Assembly: GCA_028023455.1 (NCBI GenBank)
Contig: JAQFVV010006200.1
Span: forward strand, 8,046,521-8,110,520
Reading direction: 5' to 3'
From: Epiperipatus broadwayi
Lineage: Eukaryota; Onychophora; Udeonychophora; Euonychophora; Peripatidae
Length of the DNA: 64,000 nucleotides
Numbering within the stretch: the first letter of the stretch is position 1; each line of letters starts with the position of its first letter. The position numbers and the translations under genes are program-made. This document shows, one piece after another, positions 12,496 to 26,279 of this stretch. The notes under the pieces are model-generated. The model made no database searches, was not told the DNA's origin, and worked only from the letters and a program-made list of their open reading frames with translations.

Positions 12496-12822
12496 GTAAT
12501 GTATAGGCAAAGGTCATGTCATGTTTTGTTGGTGGTATATGTAATGTTGTATGTGGCCCAACCATTTTTATAATTTTGAAACCTATACTAAGACTAATCT
12601 ATATTATAGGTAAATAAATTATGCAGGTTTGCTTATTGAGCACATGTTCAGCATGTGTTCACTTTTCAGAAAGCCTAGTATGACTTTAGCTAAACTGATT
12701 CAGGTTTGAAGCTAATTAAGGCCATTGCTAGCAATTTTTGCTACGTTTTGAATATAGAAGTGCAATAAACTTTGCCTTATTAATAATTTTAGTACTACAT
12801 ATATATATTTTCCTGTGTCATA

Positions 12823-12901
12823 GCATCGGCTAGGAAGCGAACCCGCTAACCGGGGACAACTGCTTGTAAGGCAGCTGTGCTGACCACTCGACCACTAATG
12901 C
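12823..12901 (-). mobile_element. tRNA-derived SINE, Val(TAC)-like head
   Basis: On the minus strand this reads as a tRNA cloverleaf. An acceptor stem GCATTAG pairs imperfectly with CCGATGC. The D-arm contains GTCGAGTGGTCAGC, the anticodon stem-loop CTGC-CTTACAA-GCAG would give anticodon TAC, and the B-box-like block is GGTTCGCTTCC. The T-loop is TTCGCTT instead of TTCGANT. The element at 42883 shares this odd GCTTCC B box and the following TGACA tail, so I read both as copies of one tRNA-derived SINE rather than as tRNA genes. Confidence 0.6.
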
Positions 12902-14699
12902 TTGACAACAAATATATTTTTGTAGTTATATTTATGTAATCCTACTGATTTTAAATCAAGATGGAATACTGTTCTTATTCCTATCATTTCTAGCTCTACT
13001 TCTATTATATAAAATGTTCCTTGATTACTCAAAGATTTTTTAAATCAGATTTGTTTTTAAGCAATTTTTAGTATAGTTAAATGAATCTTAAATAAAATTT
13101 GTCATTTAATTCATCTTTTTTTTTTTCATTCTGGATTCATTTTGTTTCAGTTAAATTTATCATAATCTTTCACATCAAGAAATATCTTAATTTCTTATAA
13201 GAATACTGAAAGCAAACAAGTACACATTTGATACATTTTATTATTTGGCACTTAATAAAAAAAGATATATGTTTTCAAACAGCATAACAGATCTTTTGAC
13301 ATTTCATTAGTTAATCAGGAATATATCTTAAAAACTTATTTTTAATTTAACTTTTGGGATTCCAAGGCAATATCTAAATCACTTGTGCATAAATGTAGTT
13401 TTGATCATATTTTAAAAATATATAAAAAAGGAAAGAATAGTAATACCAACATTTTTATCTCATGATTCAAACTTGATAAGTGCTCCGAAAGAGCAAACTA
13501 TATGGAAGGCCATATGCATATAAATGGATTGTTGTAATCAATCCTGGAAAATAATACTTCGATTACCTAATTACTTCCACCTGATTTTGGGCCGAGAATT
13601 TAAAATACATTGATTTTATACCATAAAAAATGATAGGAGAATCATTATATATCTAAAAGGATACTGAAATTCATTAGATATTTAATGTTATTAATTCATA
13701 ATTATCAAGTATATATTTATATATTTGATTTTATAGTATTATAAATTAGTTGATATGTATATATTTTATTTTATTTTGTATTAATAGACTTAAATTTTAT
13801 AAATTCATTGGAAAAAGCGTTGCATCAAGCTTTTTTTTTAAATCTTCTACATAAAATAAGATACAGAAAAAGGGTCATTCCATATTTAAAGTAATTTAAT
13901 ATAAAATTTGGAATTGTGTATTAAATCTTAACACAGATGCATTTTATCATTAAATAAATCAAACCAAAAAAGATTATATAACAAATATAGTATTACACAG
14001 AGGCAAAACTTTCCTTATAGTAGTACCACTCAGTGCAAGCCAGAATAATCAATGGATGCAAGAAGGTTTGTAAATAAAATCCCCGTCTAGTGATGTTTAA
14101 TGGTTTAAATATTGTATTACTAAATACAAAAAAAAAAAAACTTGTTTCAGCAACATTTTATTGGCTTATCCAGTGTAATACATATATATATTATAGAAAA
14201 TATTTACAAACCATTATATGTAATGATATGTAGATTTTTATATATATCATGAGTTGTAAACATTCTAGAAGTTTACTGTTAACTGAAAGAAGACTCTTTG
14301 ATGCCTTAAAGGGACTGAGCAGAGCAAATTTATAATATCCATTCCATACATTCTTGTTACTGCAGCTATCATATATCAAGTATGATTAGGCTGTTCAACA
14401 ATACACATTAGCCAGTGTTTTTATTTCTGAGTTTAATGTTAAGAAACACCATAGTCTTTTTTCTCAATTGTATGATAGATTTTAATCAAAATATTAGTTG
14501 AGTTCATTTGAAGATGTGTGTGTGAATAATCTTTTTCTGTGTGTGTTTTTTTTTAAATAGATATTTACAACCATGTCGGACAAAAATAAATTATGGCCCT
14601 TATTCCAAAGAGACCGTAAAGTCACCAGCTAAATTAGTGGTTAATTGCTAAATGAGGACAATGCTAAGAATCCCTTATTATGGACTTGGGTTGCTATTC

Positions 14700-17460
14700 A
14701 ATGACAACTTTTTATTTAGATATTTACAACAGCAGATCATTTTCAGGTGAAGGAAAATTGCACAAATTAAAAGAATTGCCTAATATTAAATGGGACATTA
14801 ATGGATTTTGGGAAGTAGAAAAAAGATGAAGAGACAATTCATTTAAAAAGTAGGCATGTTCTGTATTACAAAAACACAAACCTTACAAGTACAAGTGGAG
14901 TAGGATTCATTATAAATAAAAAATGGAAGAACAACATTGAGAAGATTGATGGTTTAGGCAGAGTGGCAAGATTAGTCATTCAAATTAATAGAAGATACCA
15001 AATGCAGATAATTTATATTTACAGCACAACAAATTCTTATTAGAATAAAGAAGTAGAGGATTTTTATATTGATGTAAATGCTTTTGATCAGACCAATCAA
15101 CATTTTAAAATTGTCACAGGATACTTTAATGCTAGAATGGCAAATGATTGGAAAATGAAAATGCTGTGAATAGATTTGGTTATGGTAATAAAAATAAGAG
15201 AGGTCACAGACTTATGGAATTTGCAGGGAAAAAAAAACTATATTATAAATTCTCTCTAAGAAAAATGGAAATGGTCATGGAAGCATTCAAATGAAAATAC
15301 AGCAGAATTGGATTATATTTTGACTAATAGAAAATATATATTTCAAGGTTATAATGTTCTTAATTGATTCAATGTAGGAGGAGATCATCAATTAGCAAGA
15401 TGTAAGTAAAACATATATTAATTCAAAACTTGAGAGAACAAAAGACAATATTAGCAGTTAATATTTGGAACTTTCAGAAACATACCTATGAATTTAAATT
15501 AGAAATTACAAATTGCTTTAAAATATTTAATAGACTTTGAAAATAGTTCAGACTTGACTGTGATCAATAAGAAAATAACTAATAGAGATGGCTGGTAGAA
15601 AAAGCAACAATTTATCAGTAAATTAGTAAAAAAAATTGTAAGGAATATAAAATTTTTAAAAAAATGTCCATTGAGAATTGAACATCTAGAGTTTTGTAAA
15701 ATATTTGTGAAAAAGAATTAATAATGATATAAGAAAATATAATTGTGAATTGATAAGGAAAGCTATAGAAGAAAATAAAAATTGCAAACAACATTTTGGT
15801 ACAGGAAGGAAGTTATTTCTGCAATAAGATGAAACTATTATTAAAAAGAGAGATGGCATCAAGAATTATAAAGAACAAGACAACAAAATATCCTCTCCAG
15901 TTGCAACATCTTTTGAATTGTCCAGCATTTTAAATGAAGAAGTTAGGTATTCATTTAAATGTATGAAACAAAGAATTGCAGAAAATGAATCTTTATTGAT
16001 ATTTTAAAAGGAATAGATGAAGAAATAAAACAATTGTTGGCAAAGTTATATACCAAATGTTTAAATGATGAAATATCAAATAATTGGAAGAATGCATTAG
16101 TATTGTTGATATTTAAGAAAGGTGATAAAGAAGGTATTAGAAATTACAGACTTATCAATTTTTGCTCGTCTTTTAAAATCGTTAATCTTGTGTTTAGATT
16201 TGTAGAGGTCCCTACTCTCGCATTTTAGGTACATAGTCTTAAAGTTAAAGCCTTAATATATATTATCACTTCTATATAAATTTTTTACCAAAATAATAAT
16301 TCATGTACAGCAAACTTAGGGTTTTAATCAGCCAAAAGAGTAAGTTGGATTTTAAAATGGTTTTAGCATAGAGGATTCCATTCCAAGTACTGAGAGAGAT
16401 TATAGAAAAGACAAATAATTATAAATTACCATTATACTTTGGATTTGTAAACTAAAATCATACATTTGGTTCTATAAATATTTCTACAATAATTAAACCA
16501 TTGTGTCGTCAAGATATAGACCTAGGAAATTATCATATTCTAATGAATATTTGTCAAAATGCAACAGCAATAATTAGATTATATAGTGATACTAAGATGA
16601 TTAAAGTTGAGGAGGTTGTATAACAGGGAGATATTTATAAATCTTAATTACCGCAGTTTTAAAGAAGTATTTTGTAAATTATAATGAGAAACTAAGGGAA
16701 CAAAATTGAACTTAGGTTATTTAAATCATCTAGATTTTTCAGATGATGTGATTGTTTTTATAAATAATGCTTCAGGTTTTCAGGAAATGTTGCAAAACTT
16801 ATCAGATGAAAGTAGGACTAAAGATTTATACTAAAATGACTGTAATTTTCAATGAAATTTCTCAGAAAAAAAAAATAAAGATTGATAATCATTAATTAGA
16901 AAAAAGTTAACAGCTACAAATATCATAGTTAGATTATAAATACAAATGGAAACATAATGAATGTAATTAATCATAGAATTAAACTTAGTGGTATTGTTTT
17001 TGGTAGAAATAAATTTAAAGGAAGTATGTTTAGGATTTGAAAAGAAAGGTTTTTTAATAAATATATTTTACTAGTTTCTACTTGCAGAATGAACACTTAA
17101 GAGCAATACAAAGACTTCAGACTAATCAATGAACTATGGAGAGATGTATGTTGCAAATAACAAGAAGAAATGAAATATATATAGGTAAGAGAATAAATAA
17201 GTATTACTGACATGATTGAAAGAATTAAGAGACTGATATGGAGTTGGATAGTATTGATAGAATAGTTGATAATAAATGGACAGTTGAAGTTTTAAATTGA
17301 ATCCTACAAGATTGCAAAGACCTAGAAAGAGACCATATGTGAAATGGATGGATTAAGTAAGGAAATTGGCTAATGTGTGATGGAGAAGAGGGGCTAAAGG
17401 TTGGAGAAACTGGATTAAACTTGGAAAGACCATTCTCCAGTCAATCAATATTGGTTGAAA
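14700..17460 (+). pseudogene. Long decayed non-LTR retrotransposon (CFDP2/RTE-like), endonuclease to C-terminus
   Basis: Translating across frames gives an APE-type endonuclease N-terminus (about 14790-15130, with KWDI..G..EVRRK, SGVGFIINKKWKNNI and RVARLVIQ). A basic linker follows, then the start of the reverse transcriptase at 16034-16165 (LAKLYTKCLND, WKNALVLLIFKKGDKE, IRNYR). The polymerase motif is at 16733-16760, where the usual FADD reads FSDD. The C-terminal PYVKWMD and WRRGAKGWRNW stretch lies at 17330-17430. Many stops and frameshifts make it dead. About 125 bp near 16160-16285 do not fit the protein and may be a further insertion. It is in sense orientation in THAP intron 1. Related minus-strand relics lie at 24600, 30200 and 44500. 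Confidence 0.8.
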
Positions 17461-17539
17461 ATAATGATGTTGAAATATTCTCAATAATGTATTATACTAA
17501 GAACAGAAATGTTGCTGAAAGACTTTTTGCAATAAATAT

Positions 17540-17610
17540 TACAATATTTAAACTACTAAATATCACATGATCACTGTATGGAGAGTTTTGCCTGTTTTAA
17601 TACAATATTT
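17540..17610 (+). mobile_element. 51-bp SINE derivative with a 10-bp target-site duplication
   Basis: TACAATATTT flanks the body at 17540-17549 and 17601-17610. The 51-bp body is the family's first ~22 bases (AAACTACTAAATATCACATG) joined directly to its last ~27 bases (ending GGAGAGTTTTGCCTG). About 130 bp of the middle are missing compared with the 32565 copy. Intact duplications imply that the short form itself was inserted. Confidence 0.65.
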
Positions 17611-19912
17611 GGTATTATATACATTTTTTAGTTTATTTATTCATATGCAAAAAAAAAAAAATTGTTATTTATTTTCATTTTAAAATTTATTTTTAAAGTT
17701 TTTGAGTAATTATGTACATTAAAAATAATTTAAAGCTTTTTTCGTAGAGAACTTTTCTTAACTAAGTTTTTCGATTATGTAATAAAATTATTATTTTTTT
17801 TTTATATAGTTTATTAAATATTTTTTATATAAACAATTACTTAGAAAATTCATTTTTATTGTTTGGATAGTTTATTAGAAAGTAAACACACCAATTAATG
17901 ATAACATTTTTCAATCAATTTTTTTCATACCAAATACAATTATAAACAGATGAAAAAATGAATCCACTTGTTATCTGATTTTTAATTATTTAGGTATGTA
18001 GTTGAGATTGAAAAACATAAGTGTTAATTAGTTTATGTTTATATAGAATTGAAGTCTAGAAATGCTAATAATTTTTCCATCTATGAAAATATTTATTCTG
18101 TCTTTACTCATTTAATTTAAAAATGAGAAACTATAAATATAAAAAGAGTTAGATATTTTATAAAGGTTAAAAAGTGATAATAATCATTTGTGTGTGTGTT
18201 GTTGTTTTTTTCGTTTTTTTTTTTTTAAAAGAAAGAAGCATTAAAAATCATGTGATTGGAATTCAGTAATAATAAGTTGAATGGTTACTAAGAATATAGA
18301 TTTATTTTGAATCAAGTATTAATAGAATAAAATGAATACATATATAAAATATTTTACAATAAACACTTTATTTACTGAAAAGTTACTAGGTCATGCCAAG
18401 ACAATGAATTGAAATTCAACTGAAACCAGAAGTAAAGGAGATTCTTAAGATAGTAACTATAAGATTATCAATTATGATAATGGAAAGGTGATAATTAAAT
18501 TTAGGGAGTACTTTTTTATTACATTTATTAACCAAAACTATGGAATACTTTGTTAAAGCTATTATGACTTACAAGTTGATTAGCCTAGAGACTCCAAGAA
18601 GTGTGCTGCCCATCAGCCTCGTGCTATTTTTTAGGAGCAAAAGTATACCACATTCTGCACCTATAAGTTTAAGATTTGAAATAATAACATTACATGTCTG
18701 AATGCTTAACAAGTTAACTTGAACTATTATAAGCTCAATATTCTAAATTGTCTACCTAAAAGAAAATTTAAAATCAAACGGATGGATTTTTAAAACAGCA
18801 AACTTATAACCTAAGAAAGATTATGATAATCTTGCTGAAAATTCAAATAATATTCCACCAGTTTTAATCTTCATTAACTACAAAAGTCAAATATTCAAAA
18901 TTTGCCGTGTAGACTATTCAAAGATATGGCTACATCAGGTATTTAAACCGCATATGAACTATTTTAAATCAGTTGACCAGGAAGAATTTATACTTTATTC
19001 AAAAAGGCGTAATGTTGTGATTATAATTATCATCATCATTACCATTATTGACTTCTCTTCTTTTTTTTTTTTTGATATTCTAAACATATATGGAATACTT
19101 TTTTTTCTTTTGCTTACAAAATTTTTTTTTTTTTTTGAAAGAAACTTAATTCCATGAAAGGAAGCTGAGTTAATTTTTTTTTTTCTGTCTTTCAATTTTT
19201 CATATCAGTTTAATCTTGTAAAATGAAATGTATTTGATAAAGTATCATCAAAATATATCAAACGTTTTAAAATAAATATTCATGGTTGTATTTAACTCTA
19301 GTTTTAATTATTAAAAATAACATTTACATCTAGACAAATAATGAATTTGTTTATTATAATCTGTAGTTAATGCTACCATGATATGATCTTAATAATTTGT
19401 TATTAATAAACTTGTTACAATTAGAAAGAATATCTCTTATCTTCTTTACCAGTATTTTATGTATAGATATCTCTATGATATATACTTAATTAGTTAAGAG
19501 TAGTTTCATATGGATGGGTTATATTTTAAACACCTGTCCTCTAGAAATGATAATGGTGAGAAAATTTAATATTTTTTGCTTTTAGAAAGTTAAAGCAATG
19601 GTTCTTAAGGATTCATCTAAAAAAAAAAATCAGTGTTTGTATTAGATAAATTTTTGCTTTTTATATACAAAGTTGTCTTTAGCAGATGACCCTTTCACTA
19701 ACCAAGATATGGTTGGTTTACAGATAGATGATGCAGTTAGAAATAAAACTATTGACATTAGAGAAATAAACTGCAATTTATTTTTGACTTAATTTGATAA
19801 TCATCATTATTTTATAATTGTATAATATTTGAAAATAAGAAAATTAATAGTCTTCTATATGCTGTATAGTATTTCTCATTTTTGTCTCATGCACTATCTT
19901 TTTTCCCCCTAG
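17611..19912. other. Distal intron 1, nothing recognisable
   Basis: The sequence is AT-rich with homopolymer runs (18180-18235, 19055-19190). The overlapping 66-67-codon frames on opposite strands near 18954-19195 are Phe/Lys-rich readings of T/A runs and not genes. Confidence 0.45.
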
Positions 19913-20172
19913 ATGTAAAGAATGGGTCATCAGGTGTAAACGAAATGATCTTCTTCAAAAATCATCTATTTATTTATATACAAATTGTTTTTTGTGTGCA
20001 GAACATTTTGACAGTTCTCAGTTTATGAACTTTTCAAGAAACTCACTTGTATGGAATGCCATTCCTACAATATTTAATGGTAAAAATCCATCTTCATTAA
20101 TTGCCAATGAAGAAACTCTAACAAGTCATAGAAAGAATAGTAATTCAACTATATCTGAGATAACTTTGGAAG
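19913..20172 (+). CDS. THAP-domain protein, exon 2 (residues 35-121 plus part of 122)
   Basis: This exon completes the THAP zinc finger. It opens with the last base of Arg35, then Cys36-Lys-Glu-Trp39; the Trp is an invariant of the fold. Cys63 and His66 (LCAEHF) complete the C2CH zinc site begun by Cys9 and Cys14 in exon 1. Ala84-Ile-Pro-Thr87 matches the AVPT box that closes the domain, so all diagnostic residues are present. A Ser/Asn/Thr-rich linker follows. The acceptor is CCCCCTAG|A and the donor is GAAG|GTAAGA, close to consensus. Splicing in phase 1 joins G + TT to make Val122. There are no stops or frameshifts, which argues for selection in an AT-rich background. Continuing past the donor gives only a short frame ending in TAA. 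Confidence 0.87.
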
Positions 20173-21949
20173 GTAAGAAATTTCTTAAATTTTTTTTCTA
20201 TAGAAAAAGTTAATCCCAGGAAATGAAGCAGCATATAAGTTTTCAATCTTTATTCCCTTTTATTTCAAGATTTATTTATTTTCAAGATATTTTGTTGTAC
20301 ATTATTATCTATGTAGAGTTCTTTTTTTAAATTATATATATATTGTAACCTTATATTTTGATACAAGATATAAATAGCTTGTTAGAACTAGTAAAAATTT
20401 CTCTATCTTCTTTCAGATCACTTGATTATCATGGCTGGCATTTAGTATGCTTGTCCCTTGTGTTCAAATTTATTGAACAGTGAAAATATATAATTCCATT
20501 TTTTTATTATTGTATAATTTTGTTTTATTGTATTTCCCTTTCTTTCATATATTAGTTTTGCACTGTTTCCAAATACTAAGTCATATAAACTGTGCTTAAT
20601 CTAAAAGTTTAAACCAACATCATATTACCTCAAGCATAGTAAGATAAATAAATAAAACAAAAACAATTATTATTTGTTTTTCTCTTTACATAATCCTAAA
20701 GATTATTTTGGTTTAATTAAAGGATTTATTTAATTTCTTTTAAATTAATTTATAAGATAAACACATTTTTTTTCTTTCTTTTCATTTTTTTTAAAACAGA
20801 TATGCAAATGGAAAGAAATTTAATTGGCTAAAAAAAAATTAAAACTGCCAGAGAGATTTTTTTTTTAAAAAAAAAGAGAGAATGCAGAGATAAAGAAGGA
20901 AGTTAAATTAAAACTTCTCTTAAATAATTTAAATTGCAATATTGTCAAATGTGAATAGCAAAATGCATAGCTAAATCCTAAAAAATCTTTTTGGGTCCAT
21001 CAACTGTAAATCTAACTGTTGATAATCTTCTGCAAGGGTCTACAAAAAAAATGCATAGGAATTATTGTTAACCACAAAAACATGAATAGCAGTTCTAAAA
21101 AGTCAGTCTATTTGAAATTTGTTATTGTTTATAAACTATGTTTAGCCTCAAATAAAAGTTTTACACTCATAATTTTAACAATCATGGTAGTGTTGTGAAA
21201 ATAAAAAATGAACTACTATATTCAACTTTGGATAAATTTTGCTTTCATGAACTTTAACACACATCAGAGTGTTATATATGTGCAGAAACTTGGGATATAG
21301 GGTTTTATTTTCTTGATTTTGACACTTCGAATGTTATATGTGCGGAATGTAATATTGTTTTAACCCTTTATGTGTTACTATCTGGATGATAAAGAATTAA
21401 TTATGGCTTCCCTCTGAACTTATATTACAAATGACAGTGTGAATTATTTTCTTGACATTACTAGTGTTCAAAGAAATAACAGCTGACCAAGAAACTATTT
21501 TACCTGTTATAGCACTCATGAGACAATTATTTTGCTTTAACAATCATTCTTTGTCCTTGACCTTCATAAATTAAAGATAGTAAGACATTTCAATTTTGGA
21601 ATAATCCCTAAAACAAAACTATGCAATTTCATTAACTTATGAGGATAATTTGATTTAAATATCTATACTAACTCTCAAATATCATGGATTCTCAGAGAAC
21701 CTATGTACAAAGCAACTAACTTATAGATATTCCTTATAAATGGAGATGAAGCATATAATCAATTTTTAAGATTCTATTGTTTTAAAATTTATTTGAATTA
21801 CATTTGTTATTAAGTTTTAAGAAGTGTACTATTAATTGTCTAATAGCCAATGGATTTAAATAACATGTATTTGAACCTGGTATATAATTTAATGAACAAG
21901 CATTTTATGTTTTATTGTATTTTATGTTATCTTGTAAATATGTAAAGAT

Positions 21950-24060
21950 CACGGTATATATAATTTATTGTGTAAAATAATTACTTGTTAATTTGGGTGA
22001 AAGGTCAATTTAAGGAACAGTACTTGCGGAAGTCTCGTGATTTGTACAATGAATCTATAATGTATCATTATCGCGATTTAATCCTGTACATCTTGCTAGG
22101 GTTCTGTGCTCATACTCATGTTATAATACTAGGTAATATTTTTATACTATTTAGTCTATGGTCGACCGTTGTGTCTCAATTGTTTCCTATAATAGAATTT
22201 TTATTACATCTTTTGTTCTTGAATTACCCTTGTGAAACAGCACATGCCTTCCAATTTAGTAGATTAATGAGGGTGATTTGTGGGAAGTAAGTGTTCATAT
22301 TATATTCTTTATATTATTCTGTGTTGATGGTTAATCCGCAAAATAATTATTACTATTGTTTTTATATCCTTATGTTTGTTTCAGTGCTGGTGGTTAATCC
22401 ACTGAACATTCTGCAGTTATGCTAGTTACTCTGATGATGGTTAGAAAACCCATAGGGTACTTACTGCTCGTTATTTCTTGCGCGGATGAATACATCCACA
22501 TGTATATTATTGATCCTTGTTATACAAATGTGTGTTTGAGTACTTTCCATACATCATAATACTTACATTGTTTCACTCCTCTTAATGTTTGTTGCACATG
22601 TTCTGTTATCAGCCATAAAAGGGCATCAAGTGAATTATGGTCACAATTTATTATAGGCGAATTATATGGTATCCCAACTCAGCTGAGTTGGAGTTTAAAT
22701 TTTCTTTTGATTTCATATCTCATTATAGTCAAATTTCATAGGTTTACCGATTCCAATTGTTGTCATTGTTATTATATTTTTCGTATAAGTGCATTGGTTC
22801 TGGTTTTGACATATTGGAGGTGTCATTGTCTGAATTTGAATCTCTCTTGTCCCCACAGGAATGAGTCCATACATTTGTAATAAAATTTTAGATTATATCA
22901 TCTGAAATTTGTGAACATATCCATGTACAGAAGTAAGTACATATGATAGTATTTTATTTTATTTACTTACCCAATTAATGTACATCGTCATGTAGAACAG
23001 TTATATGTGATGTTATTTTATGTTACTTATCATTTATGTAAAATTATGAATATTATTAACCAATTACTATTTTCATATTTATTGAGTCATAAATAAATGT
23101 TAATTTGATAACCTAATTTATTTGTACCATTCCTATTAGTCACATATAGAGTCAGAAATCCAACATAGTAAATAGACCATAAATAGTAGAGCACATCTTG
23201 TCCCTGATGATGATGTATACAAGGTTTATTGGAGCATCCAGAGAATATTTTAATGTTTATTCTTGGGTATTTTGTGATATATAAGATATAATAAAACCCC
23301 ATTTACCTTCTGTATCACTATTGCTTTGCTTTGTCAATTCTGGAGTATATCTAGAATCTGTTACCTCTATTGATATTCGCAACATTAATACCTAAATTAA
23401 TAATAAATTTGCTAGCCAGTAGAATGATTGAACTAATTTTCTAAAATAATAACAGATGCCTTATCTATCCCTAAGAGTTTCATTGCTATTGATTTAATTT
23501 AATATTTGGGTTAATGGAGAAATAACTTAAAATTCAGATTGTTTATCTTCCATTGCAAAGCATTTGCTCTATACAGCATTTCTGTACTTTAAACCTGAAT
23601 ACATGATGAGCTATCATTTATGATGTTATGGAGCAGATTATAATTATTACTATCTAGTTTAATGTCCTATATTCACCACATAATGATTGATGGTTTCAGA
23701 GATTATACCATCTTATCGATGGTTGGCCATCGGGTCTTAAACAAATAAAAAGTGTAAATTAAGGTCATAGTGGTTTTAAGAAACAGTCATTGAAAGAATA
23801 ATTATAAATCATAAATTAAGACTTGAGAATGCCATTTGAAATCCAGCAATTAAGGAGAATTATAGTTAATTAAAAGAATAATAGTTTATTTAGATAATTT
23901 GATATACCTTCAAATAATGCTGTGATTAGCCTTTGTGGTATACCCTGACCGCGACCGGATTGTATGGTAATAGTTGTGTATTGTATTATCTGGGGTAAGG
24001 GCTTTTTGGTTACAATATATATATATGTCGATGAGATAACTTTCTAAAGCTTGTAATATT
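21950..24060. other. Compositionally distinct, unidentified block
   Basis: The block has more G+C and fewer homopolymer runs than its neighbours. It holds a 101-codon open frame (21985-22290) whose second half is Leu/Phe-rich and hydrophobic. It also has a perfect AACTCAGCTGAGTT palindrome (near 22676-22689) and a CCTGACCGCGACCGG tract (23944-23958). It could be an LTR or another retroelement remnant. I found no terminal repeats, reverse transcriptase or tRNA primer site, so it stays unassigned. Confidence 0.3.
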
Positions 24061-24599
24061 AAGCTACCCTTTACTGTTGTGTTTGATAAAAATCATTTCT
24101 TATTGTGCTCTAAGATTTTATTTAGAGAATTATCTTGAAAAAATTCAGCCTGAGAGAATAGTATTTGAATAGCTGAAATTTATGGCACTCAATTGGAAAA
24201 TAAATGTTTTTATTCTAAAAAGTTACTTGGCAATGAAGGTTAAGATCAATTAATGAAAAAAAATAAAATATTGAACATATCAGTGATAGTATGACATAAT
24301 CTGTGCATTTCTATATATATTCTATGGGTTTCATAATATAATACTTATCACATTTACTTTAGTGCCCAGCCTGAGGTTTGAATCTCGACAGTTTTTCAAC
24401 CACCAGTTAGGGTTAGGATTTTTTTTCAACTAGCCAAATCATAATAAATGAATATCTATTTTTAGATCAAGAATGGAAAATTATTCAAAACCATCACCAA
24501 CTAGCAATTGGAAAGTCTGATGAGTAATGTTTTGTCTTTCACTACTCCGTTGTGGGAGGAAGAAGTTGTTAGAAACTCTTTGCTCTGAAGTAGGTTACT

Positions 24600-25470
24600 G
24601 AAGGGGTGTTTTCTCTATATTATCATCATTTTCAACCATTATCTGTCAACTTAGTGATGAAGGTCTCTTGTAGTTTAATTTCACTGCTATAGTATCACAC
24701 CAGCAAACAGTGTTTTATTCATCCATCTCATATATCATTTCTTTTTAAATATTTTTCAATCATTTGGGATTCAGTTTAATTAATATATTCATTGACTATT
24801 TTATCATTTCTTTTAGAAATATATCCAGCCTGTTCCGTTTCACTCTCTTTCTTTACATGATATCAATGATACCTTTTTGTTTTCTCGTTCATGTATTTTA
24901 CTTTTGATCTCTTCTTGCTGTTCCCAACATACATCTCTTTATATTTCATCAAATAGTATGAAGTCTAAATTACTCTGCTGTTAAGTCTCAAGGTCTCTGA
25001 TCCATATGTAAATCTGGTAAAATCCATCTCTTTTTTCAAAGATATATGTTTTCTTTTAATATTAAATTATTTCTATCAAAAGAATTTCATTCATATTTAA
25101 TTCTATTATTAATTTCATCCATTATATTTTATAATCTGATCCAAGATATTTGTAGTTGTTAATTTCTAATTTCTGATTATCATTCTTACTTTTATTTTTC
25201 TGTGAAAATCTATTGAACATTAGTTACTTATTTTAGCATTTGCCTTTAATCCTATCTTCTTATTTTTAATCTGATAATTCTTGCAATATTTTCTGCCATT
25301 CTGAAGCATTGTTTGCAAAAATAATGATTACTGTACTTGCAAAATCTAGATGATTTAAATAATATCTATATTCTAATGGAATACCACTTTTAACCTCAAT
25401 CAAATATTTGTGATGAACATGCTAAAGAGTTTTAGCAGTCTGTTAAGTCTATTTTTGGTAATGTTAGCTG
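24600..25470 (-). pseudogene. LINE relic, C-terminal half, minus strand
   Basis: The minus-strand sequence corresponds to the 3' part of the element at 14700. Near 24715-24700 it encodes the KWMDE-type C-terminal block. Further upstream (25000-25440) it matches the reverse-transcriptase thumb and C-terminal region, in parallel with 30500-31060 and 44800-45350. It is heavily mutated with no long open frame. Confidence 0.55.
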
Positions 25471-26279
25471 AGCAACAGTAATATTTCCTGCTTATCATCA
25501 GTCATTCACATGTCGAATATGCCTATACCATAAGCATATCCATCTAATAATAAATAAGGAGGTTATGAATTAAGAGACCTGAGCTCACTTGATTTTTGTT
25601 TGAGCTAGTATCATTATATCTTATAGTGCCACCAGGAACCCAGGTTCAACTCTTCATTCTTTAAATAGTCATATTATCAACTCCAAAGAGTACAAGCAAC
25701 TCAATCACAATATTGCACTCTTTAACTATTTAGTTTAACTATCTGATTAAATGATGAAATGCATGAATGAGAATTACACATAGGTTAAAATATAAAATTG
25801 AACATTTTATTCCATGCAGTAACAATAATATAATGTATTAATAATGCTCCCTCAAATAATGGATTCTGTTAAAATGAAGAGCACAACCATTGATAAGGCA
25901 TATAAGATAATTTCTGCATGTAACAGCTTTAATAGTTCATATAGTTTCCCTTACAATCTCTATTAATATAAAGTAAAATATTTTTCTTTCATGCCTGATT
26001 GATGTTTTAACGATACACATAAAAAAAATTTATAATCGATAATTGCATAATATATAATATTATCCTGATCAGGCAAACATAATATGCTTTAAGAATAAAC
26101 TGGATTAGTATTAAATGTAATAAACAAATACACAAATAAATGTCAGTTCATGAACATATATTAATAAAATTTAGTCACATGATGTATATACAAAATGGTC
26201 TTACTTATCATTCAGGCAATTATCCTTAATTTCCTTATTGCTGGCTGCCAAATGAATAACTCTGTCAATAATGAATAAT

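Larger units (their letters stand above)
10556..19912 (+). other. THAP gene intron 1 (9,357 bp)
   Basis: The donor is AG|GTATTT and the acceptor is TTTTTTCCCCCTAG|A, with a strong polypyrimidine tract (19891-19912). The phase is 2. The intron carries a SINE with perfect target-site duplications (11284-11460), a decayed inverted element (12050-12495), a tRNA-like SINE on the minus strand (12823-12901), a long LINE relic in sense orientation (14700-17460) and a 51-bp SINE derivative (17540-17610). The rest (13-14.6 kb, 17.6-19.9 kb) is AT-rich with homopolymer runs and no visible exon. Confidence 0.75.

Noticed and set aside
18954-19195. Overlapping 66-67-codon frames on both strands
   Set aside because: They are Phe/Ile- and Lys-rich translations of T/A homopolymer runs with no domain.
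21985-22290. 101-codon frame as a membrane protein gene
   Set aside because: The second half is hydrophobic, but there is no start context, no exon partners and no recognisable family; left as unexplained.
22420-22470. CTGATGATGG followed by AGAAAACC as a ribozyme core
   Set aside because: GAAA is not placed correctly after a stem II, and no NUH with stem I pairing follows.
24520-24600. Possible hammerhead at CTGATGAG near 24519 with a later GAAAC
   Set aside because: The boxes are about 60 nt apart, and no clean stem II, cleavage triplet or stem I pairing was found.
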